A DNA stretch of 43,004 nucleotides from contig CACZTL010000100.1 of assembly GCA_902784165.1 (NCBI GenBank), forward strand, positions 1 to 43,004, given 5' to 3'. This document shows positions 24,255 through 33,526 of the stretch, piece by piece (the first letter of the stretch is position 1; each line of letters starts with the position of its first letter). This DNA is from an uncultured Lachnospiraceae bacterium (GTDB lineage: Bacteria > Bacillota > Clostridia > Lachnospirales > Lachnospiraceae). The position numbers and the translations under genes are program-made. A model generated the notes under the pieces. It was not told where the DNA came from and did not search any database. It was given only the letters and a program-made list of their open reading frames with translations.

Positions 24255-24494
24255 ATGCGGCTTGATAAATTTTTAAAGGTCTCACGTCTGATAAAACGCA
24301 GGACAGTTGCCAATGAAGCATGTGATGCCGGAAGGGTCAGCTTAAACGGCAAGCCGGCAAGGGCATCTGCCGATGTAAGACCTGAGGATATCATTGAGAT
24401 AACCTTCGGTAACAGGGTCGTTAAGGCAAGGGTAAAGGATGTGAGAGAGACGATTCACAAGGAGGAAGCCTCCGAGATGGTGGAATTATTGTGA
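24255..24494 (+). CDS. rqcP: S4-domain RNA-binding protein RqcP (YabO)
   Basis: This 79-aa protein is a single S4 RNA-binding domain: MRLDKFLKVSRLIKRRTVANEACDAGRVSLNGKPA, followed by DIIEITFGNRVVKARV. In Bacillus, RqcP works with RqcH on stalled 50S subunits to add alanine tails during ribosome-associated quality control. Its position directly upstream of divIC, tilS and ftsH is the conserved yabO location. HslR-like S4 proteins are the alternative. The ribosome binding site is GAGGAATAAGG just inside the end of the previous gene. Confidence 0.88.
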   Translation: MRLDKFLKVSRLIKRRTVANEACDAGRVSLNGKPARASADVRPEDIIEITFGNRVVKARVKDVRETIHKEEASEMVELL

Positions 24495-24572
24495 AAGTGC
24501 TTGTAATTGTGCAGGTGCGGTGGTAAAGTAGGGTGTGTCAGATGGGGGAAACATAAAGAGTGGTACAGATAT

Positions 24573-24869
24573 ATGAGAGCAAATAAGAGAAACAGGATAA
24601 TAAAAAGAGCCTTTATCATAACGGCGGCAGTGGCTCTTGTTTTGCTTTTCGTTCTTGTGTTAACTAACATTTCAGGTCTGTCAGTTAAGAAAAAAGAGCT
24701 GGATACAAAGATATCCGAGCTGAATCAGGCGATAGAGGAGCAGAACAAAAAGACACAGCGGCTGGAGGAGTACAGAGAATACACAAAGACACGTGAGTTT
24801 ACGGAAGAAGTAGCAAGAGACCAGCTGGGGCTTGTATATCCCGGCGAGATAATACTGCGTGCGCAGTAA
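24573..24869 (+). CDS. divIC: Septum formation initiator, DivIC/FtsB family
   Basis: This bitopic division protein of 98 aa (from ATG 24573) has a basic cytoplasmic tail (1-13), one transmembrane helix (about 14-34) and an extracytoplasmic coiled coil (about 40-75) with heptads such as KKELDTKISELNQAIEEQNKK, ending with the family feature ARDQLGLVYPGEIIL. DivIC with FtsL links early and late divisome proteins. The upstream open frame from GTG 24507 adds unrelated residues and overlaps a REPIN-like fragment (TGTGTCAGATGGGG, about 24534-24547), so ATG 24573 is preferred although its ribosome binding site is weak. Confidence 0.87.
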   Translation: MRANKRNRIIKRAFIITAAVALVLLFVLVLTNISGLSVKKKELDTKISELNQAIEEQNKKTQRLEEYREYTKTREFTEEVARDQLGLVYPGEIILRAQ

Positions 24870-24885
24870 AGGGTGTTTTATTGCT

Positions 24886-26358
24886 ATGCATAGATACTTG
24901 GAAATTGTAAGGGATTTTATCATCCGTCAAAGGCTGTTTTCGGGCGATGAAAAAAACATACTGGTAGGTTTATCCGGTGGGGCAGACTCGGTCTGTCTTC
25001 TTTTTATGTTAAAGGAGCTTAAAAAAAACGGTATGCTTCCTTATACAGAGATAATAGCCGCACATATAAATCATGGAATAAGAGGTGAAGAAGCAAAGCG
25101 TGACGAGCAGTTTGTAAATGAGCTTTGCAAAAAACATTCAATAAGACTGTTTTGCAAAACGGCTGATATTCCTAAAATAGTGGCAGATACCAAAGAAAGT
25201 GAGGAAAGCGCAGGAAGACGTATACGATATTCTTTTTTCAGAGAAGTACTCGGTTGTGAGGGAGGAGGCGTGACAGTCACGGCGCATCATAAAAACGACC
25301 TTGCCGAGACAGTGCTTATGAACATAGCACGAGGTACGGGACTTACCGGGCTTTCAGGGATACGCGCCAAGCAAGGTGAGGTAGCGCGTCCGCTTATATG
25401 TCTGACAAGGCGGCAGATAGAGGAATATGTGCGTGATAACGGTCTGAAATTTGTAAATGACTCCACCAATGCCTTAGACATTTACACAAGGAATTATCTG
25501 CGAAATAAAGTGATTCCGCTTATGGAGGAAAATGTAAATACAGGGCTTGTTGAGCACATTTTCAGACTTTCGGAAATATCTGCGCGCGCAGATGAGTATT
25601 TTGAGGAAGAGGCTCTAAGGCTTTTTAAACAGTGCGCTTCGACAGGTGACAAGACAGAGTTATCGTGTGCACTTATATCACGGCAAAAGCGAATTGTGCG
25701 GGAATATCTCTACAGGCGTATTTTTCGGGAGCTTACCGGTTTTACTACTGACTTTTCAGCGGAAAGGATCGATGAAACCGATGCGTTGGTAATAGATACT
25801 GCCAACAACAAAAGAAACGGTAAGATTATAGAGCTTCCCCACGGCATAAGGGTCATGGCCGGCTCCGGAAGTGTTTATTTTATAAAGGCTGAAGCTCTTA
25901 AAATAAACATTCGGGAAAACGAATATGAAGACGATGACGATATCGAGATTGCCTTGTTTGAAGGTGATGTCAGGCAGCGTTTGGAAGGCGGTGAGTGCGT
26001 TAAGCTTAAACACGGCGGTGTTGAGGTATTGCTGGAATTAACTGAAATTTTTCTTAAAAATGAAGACAGTTGCTATACTAAATTTTTCAATTATGATATA
26101 ATAAACGATACGGCTTGTTTGCGCAGAGTTCAAAGATCCGATTTCATCACTGTGACAGCTGACGGTAAAAAGCACAGTGTTATGAAGGAACTCAAAAACA
26201 GGAAGATACCTGCAAAAGACCGTGACAAGACATTAGTCCTTGTTCAGGGCAGCGACTGCTTTTGGATACCGGGAGTGCGAAGGAGTATGAAAGCACTTGC
26301 GGGGGGCGAAGGCAGGATTCTGAAGATATCTGTTCACGGTTGTACAAAAGGAAACTAA
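24886..26358 (+). CDS. tilS: tRNA(Ile)-lysidine synthetase
   Basis: TilS modifies C34 of the CAU-anticodon tRNA-Ile to lysidine so that it reads AUA, an essential step. The 490-aa protein has the PP-loop motif LVGLSGGADSVCLLF (SGGADS at 30-35), AHINHGIRGEEAKRDE, VTAHHKNDLAETVLMN, the RGTGLTGLSGI block, NDSTN, and a C-terminal domain (about 400-490). ATG 24886 is preferred over the overlapping GTG 24859 since similarity starts there and AAAGGGTG precedes it. In Bacillus hpt lies between tilS and ftsH; here ftsH follows after 18 bp and hpt is absent. Confidence 0.94.
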   Translation: MHRYLEIVRDFIIRQRLFSGDEKNILVGLSGGADSVCLLFMLKELKKNGMLPYTEIIAAHINHGIRGEEAKRDEQFVNELCKKHSIRLFCKTADIPKIVADTKESEESAGRRIRYSFFREVLGCEGGGVTVTAHHKNDLAETVLMNIARGTGLTGLSGIRAKQGEVARPLICLTRRQIEEYVRDNGLKFVNDSTNALDIYTRNYLRNKVIPLMEENVNTGLVEHIFRLSEISARADEYFEEEALRLFKQCASTGDKTELSCALISRQKRIVREYLYRRIFRELTGFTTDFSAERIDETDALVIDTANNKRNGKIIELPHGIRVMAGSGSVYFIKAEALKINIRENEYEDDDDIEIALFEGDVRQRLEGGECVKLKHGGVEVLLELTEIFLKNEDSCYTKFFNYDIINDTACLRRVQRSDFITVTADGKKHSVMKELKNRKIPAKDRDKTLVLVQGSDCFWIPGVRRSMKALAGGEGRILKISVHGCTKGN

Positions 26359-26376
26359 AAAACTTCGGAGGTTTTT

Positions 26377-28212
26377 ATGAATAAAAGGAACCGTAATCTG
26401 GCTCCTGTTATAATATATATCATCCTGTTGTTTGCACTTTTTACGGGCTATATGGTCTTTGCCCGTAACAGCAATCAGCAGCAGAATTATACATATACAC
26501 AGTTTGAGACAGACCTGAATGAAGGTAAGATTGAAGAAATAAATATAAGACAGAATGAGGAAGTGCCTACGGGTATACTTGAGGTAAAGCGCACCGGAGA
26601 GGCAAGACCGGCGCAGCTGTATGTTTCGGATGTGAATCCGGTGCAGGAACTGCTCAGGGAAAAAAACATCAAGTATAATCTCAGGGATGTATCAAGGGAT
26701 AATACATTTGTCACTACATTTCTTCCTCTGATCATTATGGTAGCCGCCATGATATTTATATTCGTCCTGATAGGCAGGGGGATGGGCACCGGAGGGCGGA
26801 TGTCTTCATTTGGAAAAAGCAAGGCCCGGATGACGGACGGCGGAGCTAATAAGGTGACGTTTAATGATGTGGCGGGTCTTGACGAAGAAAAGGAAGAGCT
26901 TGTTGAGATCGTTGACTTTCTTAAGAATCCCGCAAAATATACACACCTCGGTGCGAGGATACCTAAAGGAGTTATACTTACCGGCCCTCCGGGAACCGGT
27001 AAGACACTTCTTGCGAAGGCTGTTGCCGGAGAGGCGGCGGTTCCGTTCTACAGTATATCCGGATCTGACTTTGTTGAGATGTTTGTGGGTGTCGGTGCTT
27101 CAAGAGTACGTGATATGTTCGGTGAGGCAAAACGAAACGCGCCTTGTATTATATTTATCGATGAGATAGATGCCGTAGCAAGACAAAGAGGATCGGGCCT
27201 CGGCGGCGGTCATGACGAAAGAGAGCAGACTCTAAACCAGATGCTCGTTGAGATGGATGGTTTCGGTACGAACTCAGGAATTATCGTTATGGCTGCAACT
27301 AACCGTCTCGACATACTTGATCCGGCTATATTGCGACCGGGACGATTTGATCGTAAGGTTGCCGTCGGAAGACCGGATGTAAAGGGACGTCTTGAGATAC
27401 TTAAGGTTCATGCCTCTAAAAAGCCTATGGCCGACGATGTGGATCTTGAAGCTATCGCCAGGACGTCCGCCGGTTTTACCGGTGCCGACCTTGAGAATAT
27501 CTTAAATGAAGCTGCTATAAGCGCGGCGACAAAGAAACAGGAATATATTACAAACAGGGATGTTCAGGATGCTTTTATTAAACAGGGAATAGGCAAAGAG
27601 AAAAAGAGTAAGGTTATTTCCGATAAGGAAAAGAGAATCACGGCTTATCACGAATCAGGTCATGCGATCCTTTTCCATGTGCTTCCTGACGTGGGTCCTG
27701 TGCATACGGTATCAATCATACCTACAGGTATGGGGGCAGCAGGTTACACCATGCCGCTTCCTGAAAATGATGAAATATTTAATACCAAGGGTAAGATGAT
27801 TCAGAATATCATAGTATCCATGGGCGGGCGTGTTGCCGAGGAGCTTGTTTTCGATGATGTCACAACAGGCGCTTCCATGGATATTAAACAGGCAACGGCT
27901 GTAGCTAAGGATATGGTTACGAAATACGGATTCTCTTCAAAGCTTGGTCCCATTAATTATGAGGCAGGCTCGGAAGAGGTATTTATCGGTAAAGAAATAG
28001 GACACAGTCGTCCTTACAGTGAGGTTGTTGCAACACAGATAGATGAAGAGGTAAAGAAGATAGTAGAGAACTGCTATGATAAGGCCAAGGAGATCATTAC
28101 GAAGAACAGGGATGTTTTAGACAGATCGGCAGAGCTTTTGCTTCAGAAAGAAAAGATAACAAGAGAGGAATTTGAGGCGCTTTTTACTGAACCCGTTTTG
28201 GCGGAAGAGTAA
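26377..28212 (+). CDS. ftsH: ATP-dependent zinc metalloprotease FtsH
   Basis: FtsH is a membrane-bound AAA+ protease that degrades misfolded membrane proteins and regulators. The 611-aa sequence has an N-terminal helix (about 9-26), an extracytoplasmic domain, a second helix (about 108-130), Walker A GPPGTGKT (203-210), Walker [13 protein letters not shown], the second region of homology [18 protein letters not shown], the zinc site HESGH (425-429) and the third ligand region [15 protein letters not shown]. All catalytic residues are present. GGAGG precedes ATG 26377. Confidence 0.97.
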   Translation: MNKRNRNLAPVIIYIILLFALFTGYMVFARNSNQQQNYTYTQFETDLNEGKIEEINIRQNEEVPTGILEVKRTGEARPAQLYVSDVNPVQELLREKNIKYNLRDVSRDNTFVTTFLPLIIMVAAMIFIFVLIGRGMGTGGRMSSFGKSKARMTDGGANKVTFNDVAGLDEEKEELVEIVDFLKNPAKYTHLGARIPKGVILTGPPGTGKTLLAKAVAGEAAVPFYSISGSDFVEMFVGVGASRVRDMFGEAKRNAPCIIFIDEIDAVARQRGSGLGGGHDEREQTLNQMLVEMDGFGTNSGIIVMAATNRLDILDPAILRPGRFDRKVAVGRPDVKGRLEILKVHASKKPMADDVDLEAIARTSAGFTGADLENILNEAAISAATKKQEYITNRDVQDAFIKQGIGKEKKSKVISDKEKRITAYHESGHAILFHVLPDVGPVHTVSIIPTGMGAAGYTMPLPENDEIFNTKGKMIQNIIVSMGGRVAEELVFDDVTTGASMDIKQATAVAKDMVTKYGFSSKLGPINYEAGSEEVFIGKEIGHSRPYSEVVATQIDEEVKKIVENCYDKAKEIITKNRDVLDRSAELLLQKEKITREEFEALFTEPVLAEE

Positions 28213-28231
28213 ATGATATTTGGTAAGTGTT

Positions 28232-28939
28232 ATGGAAATGCAGAGCGTAAAAAAGGGACCGCGTCTCGCTACAGAGATAAGAGGGGTTCCCGATAAAAAG
28301 ATTTACAATAAAAATTACGGCTTTCCGTATCGCGTAGTGCGATGGTGCTGTATACCGGGTATAGCATATTATATACTGGGACTCATTTTAGCTAATGCCT
28401 TTCACATTCTTATCCCGGGAGCGGGCAATGTAGTTACGGCCTGGATCATCGGTATATGGATAACGGGGTCGATCGCAGGAATCCCTGCTACATTTATTGT
28501 CGCGCATATGAGCTTTAAGCGGCTTAAGAATGATTATCTCATTTTTAAGAGAAATTCATTTGTATGGCACAGACAGATGCTCAGAGAGCGGCTGGGAGAT
28601 GAGCTTATCGAAAGAGATGATGATTATACTGTTCTTGAAATGAGCAATAAATCATCAGAAACAAAGGGTTATTTTAAGATAAGCGGGAATATAGAGCATG
28701 TGGGTATCAGAAACGGGAAGAGGCTTAAGCCTTTAAAGGTTTCGAGGATAACGATACCTAAGGCTTTTACCAATATGGATGAGATAAAGAAATACCCCTT
28801 TGTTGAGGAACAGCTTATACAGCATAGGATGATGGAAGAGGCCAGACGCAGGAAGGAAGAAAAGCAGAAGCAAAAGGCCATAACAAAGGCTGACAAAAAG
28901 AGTTCGGAAATTATTGATAAGGAGATACAAAATGGCTGA
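28232..28939 (+). CDS. Unrecognised two-helix membrane protein with basic coiled-coil tail
   Basis: I do not recognise a family. The 235-aa protein has a short cytoplasmic N-terminus, two adjacent hydrophobic segments (about 40-65 and 72-95) forming a hairpin, a hydrophilic domain (about 100-195) and a highly charged C-terminal helix (about 196-230) rich in Arg, Lys and Glu. Catalytic motifs are not evident. It lies between ftsH and proS and overlaps the proS start by 8 bp, so translation of proS may depend on it. ATG 28232 is the most plausible start; its ribosome binding site is weak, and ATG 28238 is an alternative. Confidence 0.7.
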   Translation: MEMQSVKKGPRLATEIRGVPDKKIYNKNYGFPYRVVRWCCIPGIAYYILGLILANAFHILIPGAGNVVTAWIIGIWITGSIAGIPATFIVAHMSFKRLKNDYLIFKRNSFVWHRQMLRERLGDELIERDDDYTVLEMSNKSSETKGYFKISGNIEHVGIRNGKRLKPLKVSRITIPKAFTNMDEIKKYPFVEEQLIQHRMMEEARRRKEEKQKQKAITKADKKSSEIIDKEIQNG

Positions 28940-30371
28940 CGATAAAAAGCTTGTGGAGGAGATTACGTCAAGAGACGTGGATTTTGCGCAGTGGTATACA
29001 GATGTAGTAAAGAAAGCAGAGCTTATGGCATATTCATCCGTTAAGGGGTTTATGATCTTTAAGCCGGCCGGCTTTGCTATCTGGGAGAAGATAAAGTCTG
29101 AGCTTGACAGGCGTTTCAAAGAAACAGGAGTTGAGAATGTATATATGCCGCTTTTGATCCCCGAGGGTCTTCTGGAAAAGGAAAAGGATCATGTGGAAGG
29201 CTTTGCACCGGAGGTAGCATGGGTAACAAAGGGCGGCGAGGAGCCTCTCACTGAAAATATGTGCGTTCGCCCCACATCCGAAACCCTTTTCTGTGACTTT
29301 TATGCAAATGAGATTCAGTCCTACAGGGATCTTCCTAAGCTCTACAACCAGTGGTGCTCCGTGCTTCGCTGGGAGAAGGAGACAAGACCCTTTCTTCGCT
29401 CAAGAGAGTTTTTATGGCAGGAGGGTCATACTGCTCATGCTACATTTGAAGAGGCCCAGGAAAGAACGGAGCAGATGCTTAAGCTCTATGCGGAATTTGC
29501 AGAGGAGGTACTGGCTATCCCCGTGATAAAGGGTCAAAAGACCGAGAAGGAGAAGTTTGCCGGCGCTGAAGCTACTTATACTATAGAATCTCTTATGCAT
29601 GACGGCAAGGCACTACAGAGCGGAACGAGCCATAACTTCGGTGACGGATTTGCAAAAGCCTTCGGGATACAGTATACAGACAAGGATAATAAGCTTCAGT
29701 ATGTACACCAGACGTCATGGGGCATGACCACAAGACTTATCGGAGCTATTATTATGGTGCACGGTGATGACGAGGGGCTTGTATTGCCGCCTGCCATAGC
29801 TCCGGTTCAGATAAATATCATCCCGATACAGCAAAAGAAGGAAGGTGTGCTTGATAAGTGCCGAGAGGTTGCCGACAGCCTCACAACGGCGGGATTTTCG
29901 GTAAAGGTTGATGAGACTGATAAGAGTCCAGGCTGGAAGTTTGCCGAGTCAGAAATGCGCGGTATTCCTCTGAGGATCGAGATAGGTCCGAGGGATATAG
30001 ATAATAATGAGTGTGTAGCCGTAAGAAGAGATACGCGTGAGAAGGAAAATGTTTCCCTTGATGATATATGTACGAGGGCGGATGAGCTCTTAAAGACTAT
30101 TCAGAAGGATATGTTCAACAGAGCAAAGGCTCACAGAGAGGCTCATACATATACAGCGAAAGATTATGATGAGTTTAAGGATACCATAGAGAATAAGCCC
30201 GGTTTTATAAAGGCTATGTGGTGCGGTGACAGGGCATGTGAGGATAAGATCAAGGAAGAAACAACGGCTACGTCACGCTGCATACCATTTGAGCAGGAGC
30301 GTATAAGCGATGTGTGCGTTTGCTGTGGAAAGCCCGCAAAGCATATGGTATACTGGGGGAAGGCATATTAA
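28932..30371 (+). CDS. proS: Prolyl-tRNA synthetase, type 3 (archaeal/eukaryotic-like)
   Basis: This class II synthetase charges tRNA-Pro. The 479-aa length, the missing insertion (editing) domain and the C-terminal zinc-type domain ending in Tyr place it in the archaeal-like type 3 group common in Clostridia. Motif 2 ([24 protein letters not shown]), the motif 3 region ([22 protein letters not shown]) and the anticodon domain start ([11 protein letters not shown]) are present. Cysteines near the end ([11 protein letters not shown] and [10 protein letters not shown]) are likely zinc ligands. AAGGAGATACAAA precedes ATG 28932. No T-box leader is visible. Confidence 0.96.
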   Translation: MADDKKLVEEITSRDVDFAQWYTDVVKKAELMAYSSVKGFMIFKPAGFAIWEKIKSELDRRFKETGVENVYMPLLIPEGLLEKEKDHVEGFAPEVAWVTKGGEEPLTENMCVRPTSETLFCDFYANEIQSYRDLPKLYNQWCSVLRWEKETRPFLRSREFLWQEGHTAHATFEEAQERTEQMLKLYAEFAEEVLAIPVIKGQKTEKEKFAGAEATYTIESLMHDGKALQSGTSHNFGDGFAKAFGIQYTDKDNKLQYVHQTSWGMTTRLIGAIIMVHGDDEGLVLPPAIAPVQINIIPIQQKKEGVLDKCREVADSLTTAGFSVKVDETDKSPGWKFAESEMRGIPLRIEIGPRDIDNNECVAVRRDTREKENVSLDDICTRADELLKTIQKDMFNRAKAHREAHTYTAKDYDEFKDTIENKPGFIKAMWCGDRACEDKIKEETTATSRCIPFEQERISDVCVCCGKPAKHMVYWGKAY

Positions 30372-30373
30372 AG

Positions 30374-30439
30374 TGTGTCAGAAGGGGACAGTCCCTTTGT
30401 GTCAGGACTGACACAAAGGGACTGTCCTCTTCTGACACA
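30374..30439. repeat. REPIN-like palindromic repeat, copy 4
   Basis: TGTGTCAGAAGGGGACAGTC and its near-complement surround the family core with a GGAC centre. It lies 2 bp after the proS stop and just before a bidirectional terminator, between convergent genes. One mismatch occurs in the outer arm (GGGG against CCTC). Confidence 0.9.
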
Positions 30440-30470
30440 AAAAAAGAGCACTTAGATGTGCTCTTTTTTT
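30440..30470. terminator. Bidirectional intrinsic terminator between proS and the L,D-transpeptidase gene
   Basis: AAAAGAGCAC (30442-30451) pairs with GTGCTCTTTT (30458-30467) around TTAGAT, with A and T runs outside. It serves both convergent genes and ends next to the stop codon of the - strand gene. Confidence 0.92.
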
Positions 30471-31966
30471 TATGATCTGTACACGATAACCGGCGTTCCG
30501 GCTTCTATATTCTCGTAAATGAGCTTCGCTATGGAATAAGGTGTATTTATACATCCGTGTGAGCCTGCCCATTTATAAAGATTACCGCCGTATGTTGAAT
30601 ACCACGTTGCGTCATGTATTCCTTCGCCGCGGCTGTTAAACGGCATCCAGTAATCGGAATGGCAAGGATCACCTACCTGTAAGAACCACTTATCTCTCTG
30701 CTTCCAGAGTATGCGGTACACGCCTTCGGTAGTGGGAGTCCACTGTGCAGAGCTCTCGGTTCCGGTACGGACGTCGGTGTCTGTGAAAAGCTCCCCGTTT
30801 ATGTAATACCACATATGCTGGCGCGAGATATCGATCTCTACATATGTATTTCCGATATCGCCGTTTGGCTGGTTTCTGTGGTTGGCAGGAACCGTCCAGT
30901 AGCAGTCAACTGTATCGGAGGCACCTGAAAGGATAGCTTCTTTAATGGCGTCCTTGGTATTTTCCTTATCAAGAAGGAAGCCGTAGGAATCCTGCGCACC
31001 GCCGCCCACCTTTATCGTGCCGAGCCCGGTAGCCTGGAAATCACGCTGGGTCTGGAAGGTGTCATATTTTTCGGCTATGCCGTTAAGGTATTCAAGGATA
31101 GCTTCATCGTCAAGCACGGGCTGTGTTCCCTCGGTATGTATCCAATCCTTAAAGACAGAGTAATCTATAGTCTCTTCGGCATCATGCAGATTAAGCTTGA
31201 CAGTGTTTTGCTTCAGCGCATTTATATTTTTAAGCGTCGTGTTAAGGTCGGCATCGTTTCCGTATACCTTTGGCGTTACATAGACATCGCTGTCTGAAAG
31301 ATTTACATCAAATACGCCTGATTTCACGGCCTGAGAAATAACACTGTTAAGCTTTTCGGAATCTATACGGTTTCCTTCGGTAGCTTCAACTATAGTAAAT
31401 GAATCGCCTACCAGTGCAAGGTGGGCGTCAGTAGGATCCTGGATAGAATCACTTATGATGCAGTTTAAGTTAGCAAGCTTTTCATTCAATGCAGCTTCAT
31501 CGTATGATGTATTTATATCCACATCGTATACGTTCTCGCCGGAATTATGCATAAACCATGCATAAGGTGACTGTGAGTCCTTTATGGCCTGTATATCCGT
31601 AGAGAAAGAGCTCTTATATGAAATGTCGTCAAGAGCGATGGTTTCTATGTTGCCCTCGCGTGTAGTGATCTTAAGTTCTTTGTTATCGCTCTTTAATGCT
31701 TCATTTACCTCTTCTACGGTTTTCCCGCCGACATACATATCACCGAAGTAAGTATCTTTCCAGAACTTATTATTATAATTCTGTGCACCGCCGATAATAA
31801 CGCCTGCGGCAACTCCGGCAGCAGCTGCGGGAATAATCCAGGCAAGATGTATAGCCTTGCTTCTTTTCTTCTTTCGGATAGGATAGCTTACGTCAGGCTC
31901 GCCGGCGGAAGATGACTGCTCGTTATTATTTAAATCGTTTTCATTCTTTTTAATATCATCACTCAT
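30470..31966 (-). CDS. Membrane-anchored L,D-transpeptidase (YkuD) with peptidoglycan-binding domain
   Basis: This 498-aa protein has an acidic cytoplasmic tail (1-30), a basic stretch RKKKRSK, one transmembrane helix (about 38-60), a long extracytoplasmic PG_binding_4-type region (about 65-340) and a C-terminal YkuD domain (about 370-498). The active-site His lies in EGIHDATW and the catalytic Cys472 in GSHGCINTP. It should form 3-3 crosslinks in peptidoglycan at the membrane surface. It differs from the repeat-bearing enzyme at 6990 by being anchored rather than secreted. The start has AGAGGTAA upstream; the gene follows a long structured leader and its own promoter at 32157-32185. Confidence 0.93.
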   Translation of the reverse strand: MSDDIKKNENDLNNNEQSSSAGEPDVSYPIRKKKRSKAIHLAWIIPAAAAGVAAGVIIGGAQNYNNKFWKDTYFGDMYVGGKTVEEVNEALKSDNKELKITTREGNIETIALDDISYKSSFSTDIQAIKDSQSPYAWFMHNSGENVYDVDINTSYDEAALNEKLANLNCIISDSIQDPTDAHLALVGDSFTIVEATEGNRIDSEKLNSVISQAVKSGVFDVNLSDSDVYVTPKVYGNDADLNTTLKNINALKQNTVKLNLHDAEETIDYSVFKDWIHTEGTQPVLDDEAILEYLNGIAEKYDTFQTQRDFQATGLGTIKVGGGAQDSYGFLLDKENTKDAIKEAILSGASDTVDCYWTVPANHRNQPNGDIGNTYVEIDISRQHMWYYINGELFTDTDVRTGTESSAQWTPTTEGVYRILWKQRDKWFLQVGDPCHSDYWMPFNSRGEGIHDATWYSTYGGNLYKWAGSHGCINTPYSIAKLIYENIEAGTPVIVYRS

Positions 31967-31994
31967 TTATATATTACCTCTTAATTAATGAATG

Positions 31995-32063
31995 TGTTAC
32001 TGTTTGCCATCGTTTGGCAGTGCGTCGGAGCTGATACAACATAACAGCGTATAAACAGTAACA
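31995..32063 (-). promoter_or_regulatory. Structured 5' leader of the L,D-transpeptidase gene
   Basis: In the leader transcript, TGTTACTGTTT (32063 to 32053, minus strand) pairs perfectly with AAACAGTAACA (32005 to 31995), enclosing about 47 nt that hold a second hairpin, TGCCA-AACGA-TGGCA. The structure lies 30 nt before the start codon. I recognise no known riboswitch; it could be a protein-binding or ligand-sensing RNA, or a DNA operator. The rest of the 376-bp gap (31967-32342) is AT-rich, with the promoter and no gene. Confidence 0.5.
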
Positions 32064-32156
32064 TGAATGCTTCTTTAAGACAGGATAAGCGCCCATACAG
32101 CATTGCGCAAAAAATAACCCCCTGTCCGTGATTTTTTAAAAATAATGTTAAAAGTG

Positions 32157-32185
32157 ATTATACAAGTTAATTTTTAAAAAGTGAA
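32157..32185 (-). promoter_or_regulatory. Promoter of the minus-strand L,D-transpeptidase gene
   Basis: On the - strand, TTCACT (32185-32180), a 17-bp spacer and TATAAT (32162-32157) match SigA. The transcript would carry a leader of about 185 nt. Confidence 0.65.
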
Positions 32186-32342
32186 TAGGTTTCTGCGTAT
32201 TATTTCACATACAAATAAAACTATGTGCCGGGTGAAACCAAATGCATCAACCCACAACCCTACGAGCTAAAGTATACAATTTTTTTTAATGATAGTTTGT
32301 GAATAATTTAGTAAAATTTTATTAAAGGATTATTAAATCTGT

Positions 32343-33209
32343 TTATTTTTCTTTTTTGAGCGAGTCCAGATAGCTTACGGCAGACAATGCGGCTATATTT
32401 CCTTCACCTGCAGCCTTTATGTACTGGTAAGGGAGACCGGCTATGTCTCCGCATGCAAATATGCCGGGTACGGATGTAGTCATATGAATATCTACCTTCA
32501 CATGGTGACCATCCATCTCTATTCCGGGGAAAAGATAATCAGGAGCAATTGATTCACGCAGAACAAAAACCCCGTCAACCTTAAGCTCAGAGGAATCGGT
32601 TTTGAGGAATTCAAGTGAGTCGGTGCCGACCATCTCAAGAGGTTTTTCGTTCACAACCTCTATCTTTTCATTATTAAAAGCGGCACCATCGTACATCGGT
32701 ATATAGTAAACCTTGTCGGCGTATTCTGCCAGAAATTCCGCTTCATGCTCCTCATTTTTGCTGTACGAGATAACGGCAGCGGTCTTACCGGGATAAAGAG
32801 CAGCGTCGCAGGTAGCGCAGTAGCTGACTCCCTTACCTAACAACTCATCCTCGCCGGGGAAGGTTTTTTGTGTGATCATGCCGGTAGCCAGTATTATAGC
32901 AGGAGCCTGATACATTTGCTGGCCGCACTGGACAGCAAATGTACCGCTCATATCGTAAATCTTTGCGGCCCGGGCCTCGGTTATTTCAATCTCCATCTGA
33001 TTAAGATGCTCTTCAAATGCGTGCTCAAGATCCTTGCCGGAAATACCGGGAAAACCGGGGAAATTGTTTATCTTCTGTGCTTTTACCAGCTTTGTGCTGA
33101 GATCCTTTTGTCCGAGCAGCAGTATATTTTTTTTACGAACCTTTGCGGTGATCGCGGCAGACAAGCCGGCCGGACCGCTTCCGATTATTATGATATCAAG
33201 ATCAGTCAT
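32343..33209 (-). CDS. Thioredoxin-reductase-like flavoprotein with atypical NAD(P)H site
   Basis: This 288-aa flavoprotein resembles low-molecular-weight thioredoxin reductase. FAD-binding GSGPAG (10-15), ATG near 108-110, the redox CATC pair (Cys131/Cys134) and the second FAD motif GIFACGDIAG are present. Where ordinary TrxB has GGGDSA plus basic residues for NADPH, this protein reads AAVISYSKNEEHEAEFL, with no glycine-rich loop. Such a loss is known in Clostridial ferredoxin-dependent flavin thioredoxin reductases and related enzymes, so the electron donor may not be NADPH. The start is the ATG with AAGGAGATT upstream; longer in-frame starts have none. Neither thioredoxin nor ferredoxin is adjacent. 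Confidence 0.85.
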   Translation of the reverse strand: MTDLDIIIIGSGPAGLSAAITAKVRKKNILLLGQKDLSTKLVKAQKINNFPGFPGISGKDLEHAFEEHLNQMEIEITEARAAKIYDMSGTFAVQCGQQMYQAPAIILATGMITQKTFPGEDELLGKGVSYCATCDAALYPGKTAAVISYSKNEEHEAEFLAEYADKVYYIPMYDGAAFNNEKIEVVNEKPLEMVGTDSLEFLKTDSSELKVDGVFVLRESIAPDYLFPGIEMDGHHVKVDIHMTTSVPGIFACGDIAGLPYQYIKAAGEGNIAALSAVSYLDSLKKEK

Positions 33210-33391
33210 AAAAAATCTCCTTGTTATTTCATTATGAAGGGAGTGCTTTTTGGGGCACTCCCGTACCTTCAATAAGATTATCACTTTATAGTAGAAAAGT
33301 ATACACAAAAAAATTTAACAAATCTGTGATTTTGTTACCGCGAAATAGTAATACCGATAAACCGAGATATCGGATTTATTTCGGTTAGGGG

Positions 33392-33420
33392 TTCACAACT
33401 TGTTGTTTATTTGTTACAAT
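33392..33420 (+). promoter_or_regulatory. Promoter of the nitroreductase-like gene
   Basis: TTCACA (33392-33397), a 17-bp spacer and TACAAT (33415-33420) match SigA at 5 of 6 positions each. Palindromic CCGATATCGG-like words (33348-33385) overlap the region just upstream and could be an operator, which is speculative. Confidence 0.65.
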
Positions 33421-33443
33421 CGGGGATATGTGTCATTTGGGAT

Positions 33444-33481
33444 ATTGTGTCAGAAGGGGGACTGTCCCCATCCGACACAAT
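33444..33481. repeat. Short REPIN-like half element
   Basis: ATTGTGTC (33444-33451) and GACACAAT (33474-33481) flank GGGGGACTGTCCCC, a collapsed form of the family core without the central TTTGTGTCA arms. It sits in the leader between the promoter and the nitroreductase start, so it would form a hairpin in the 5' untranslated region. Confidence 0.75.
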
Positions 33482-33526
33482 TAACTTGGAGTACGGTTAG
33501 TTAACACAAAGTTAAGGAGGGTTATG

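Noticed and set aside
33210..33308. Longer N-terminus for the thioredoxin-reductase-like protein
   Set aside because: The added residues do not match the family, and the inner ATG 33209 has a strong AAGGAG site.
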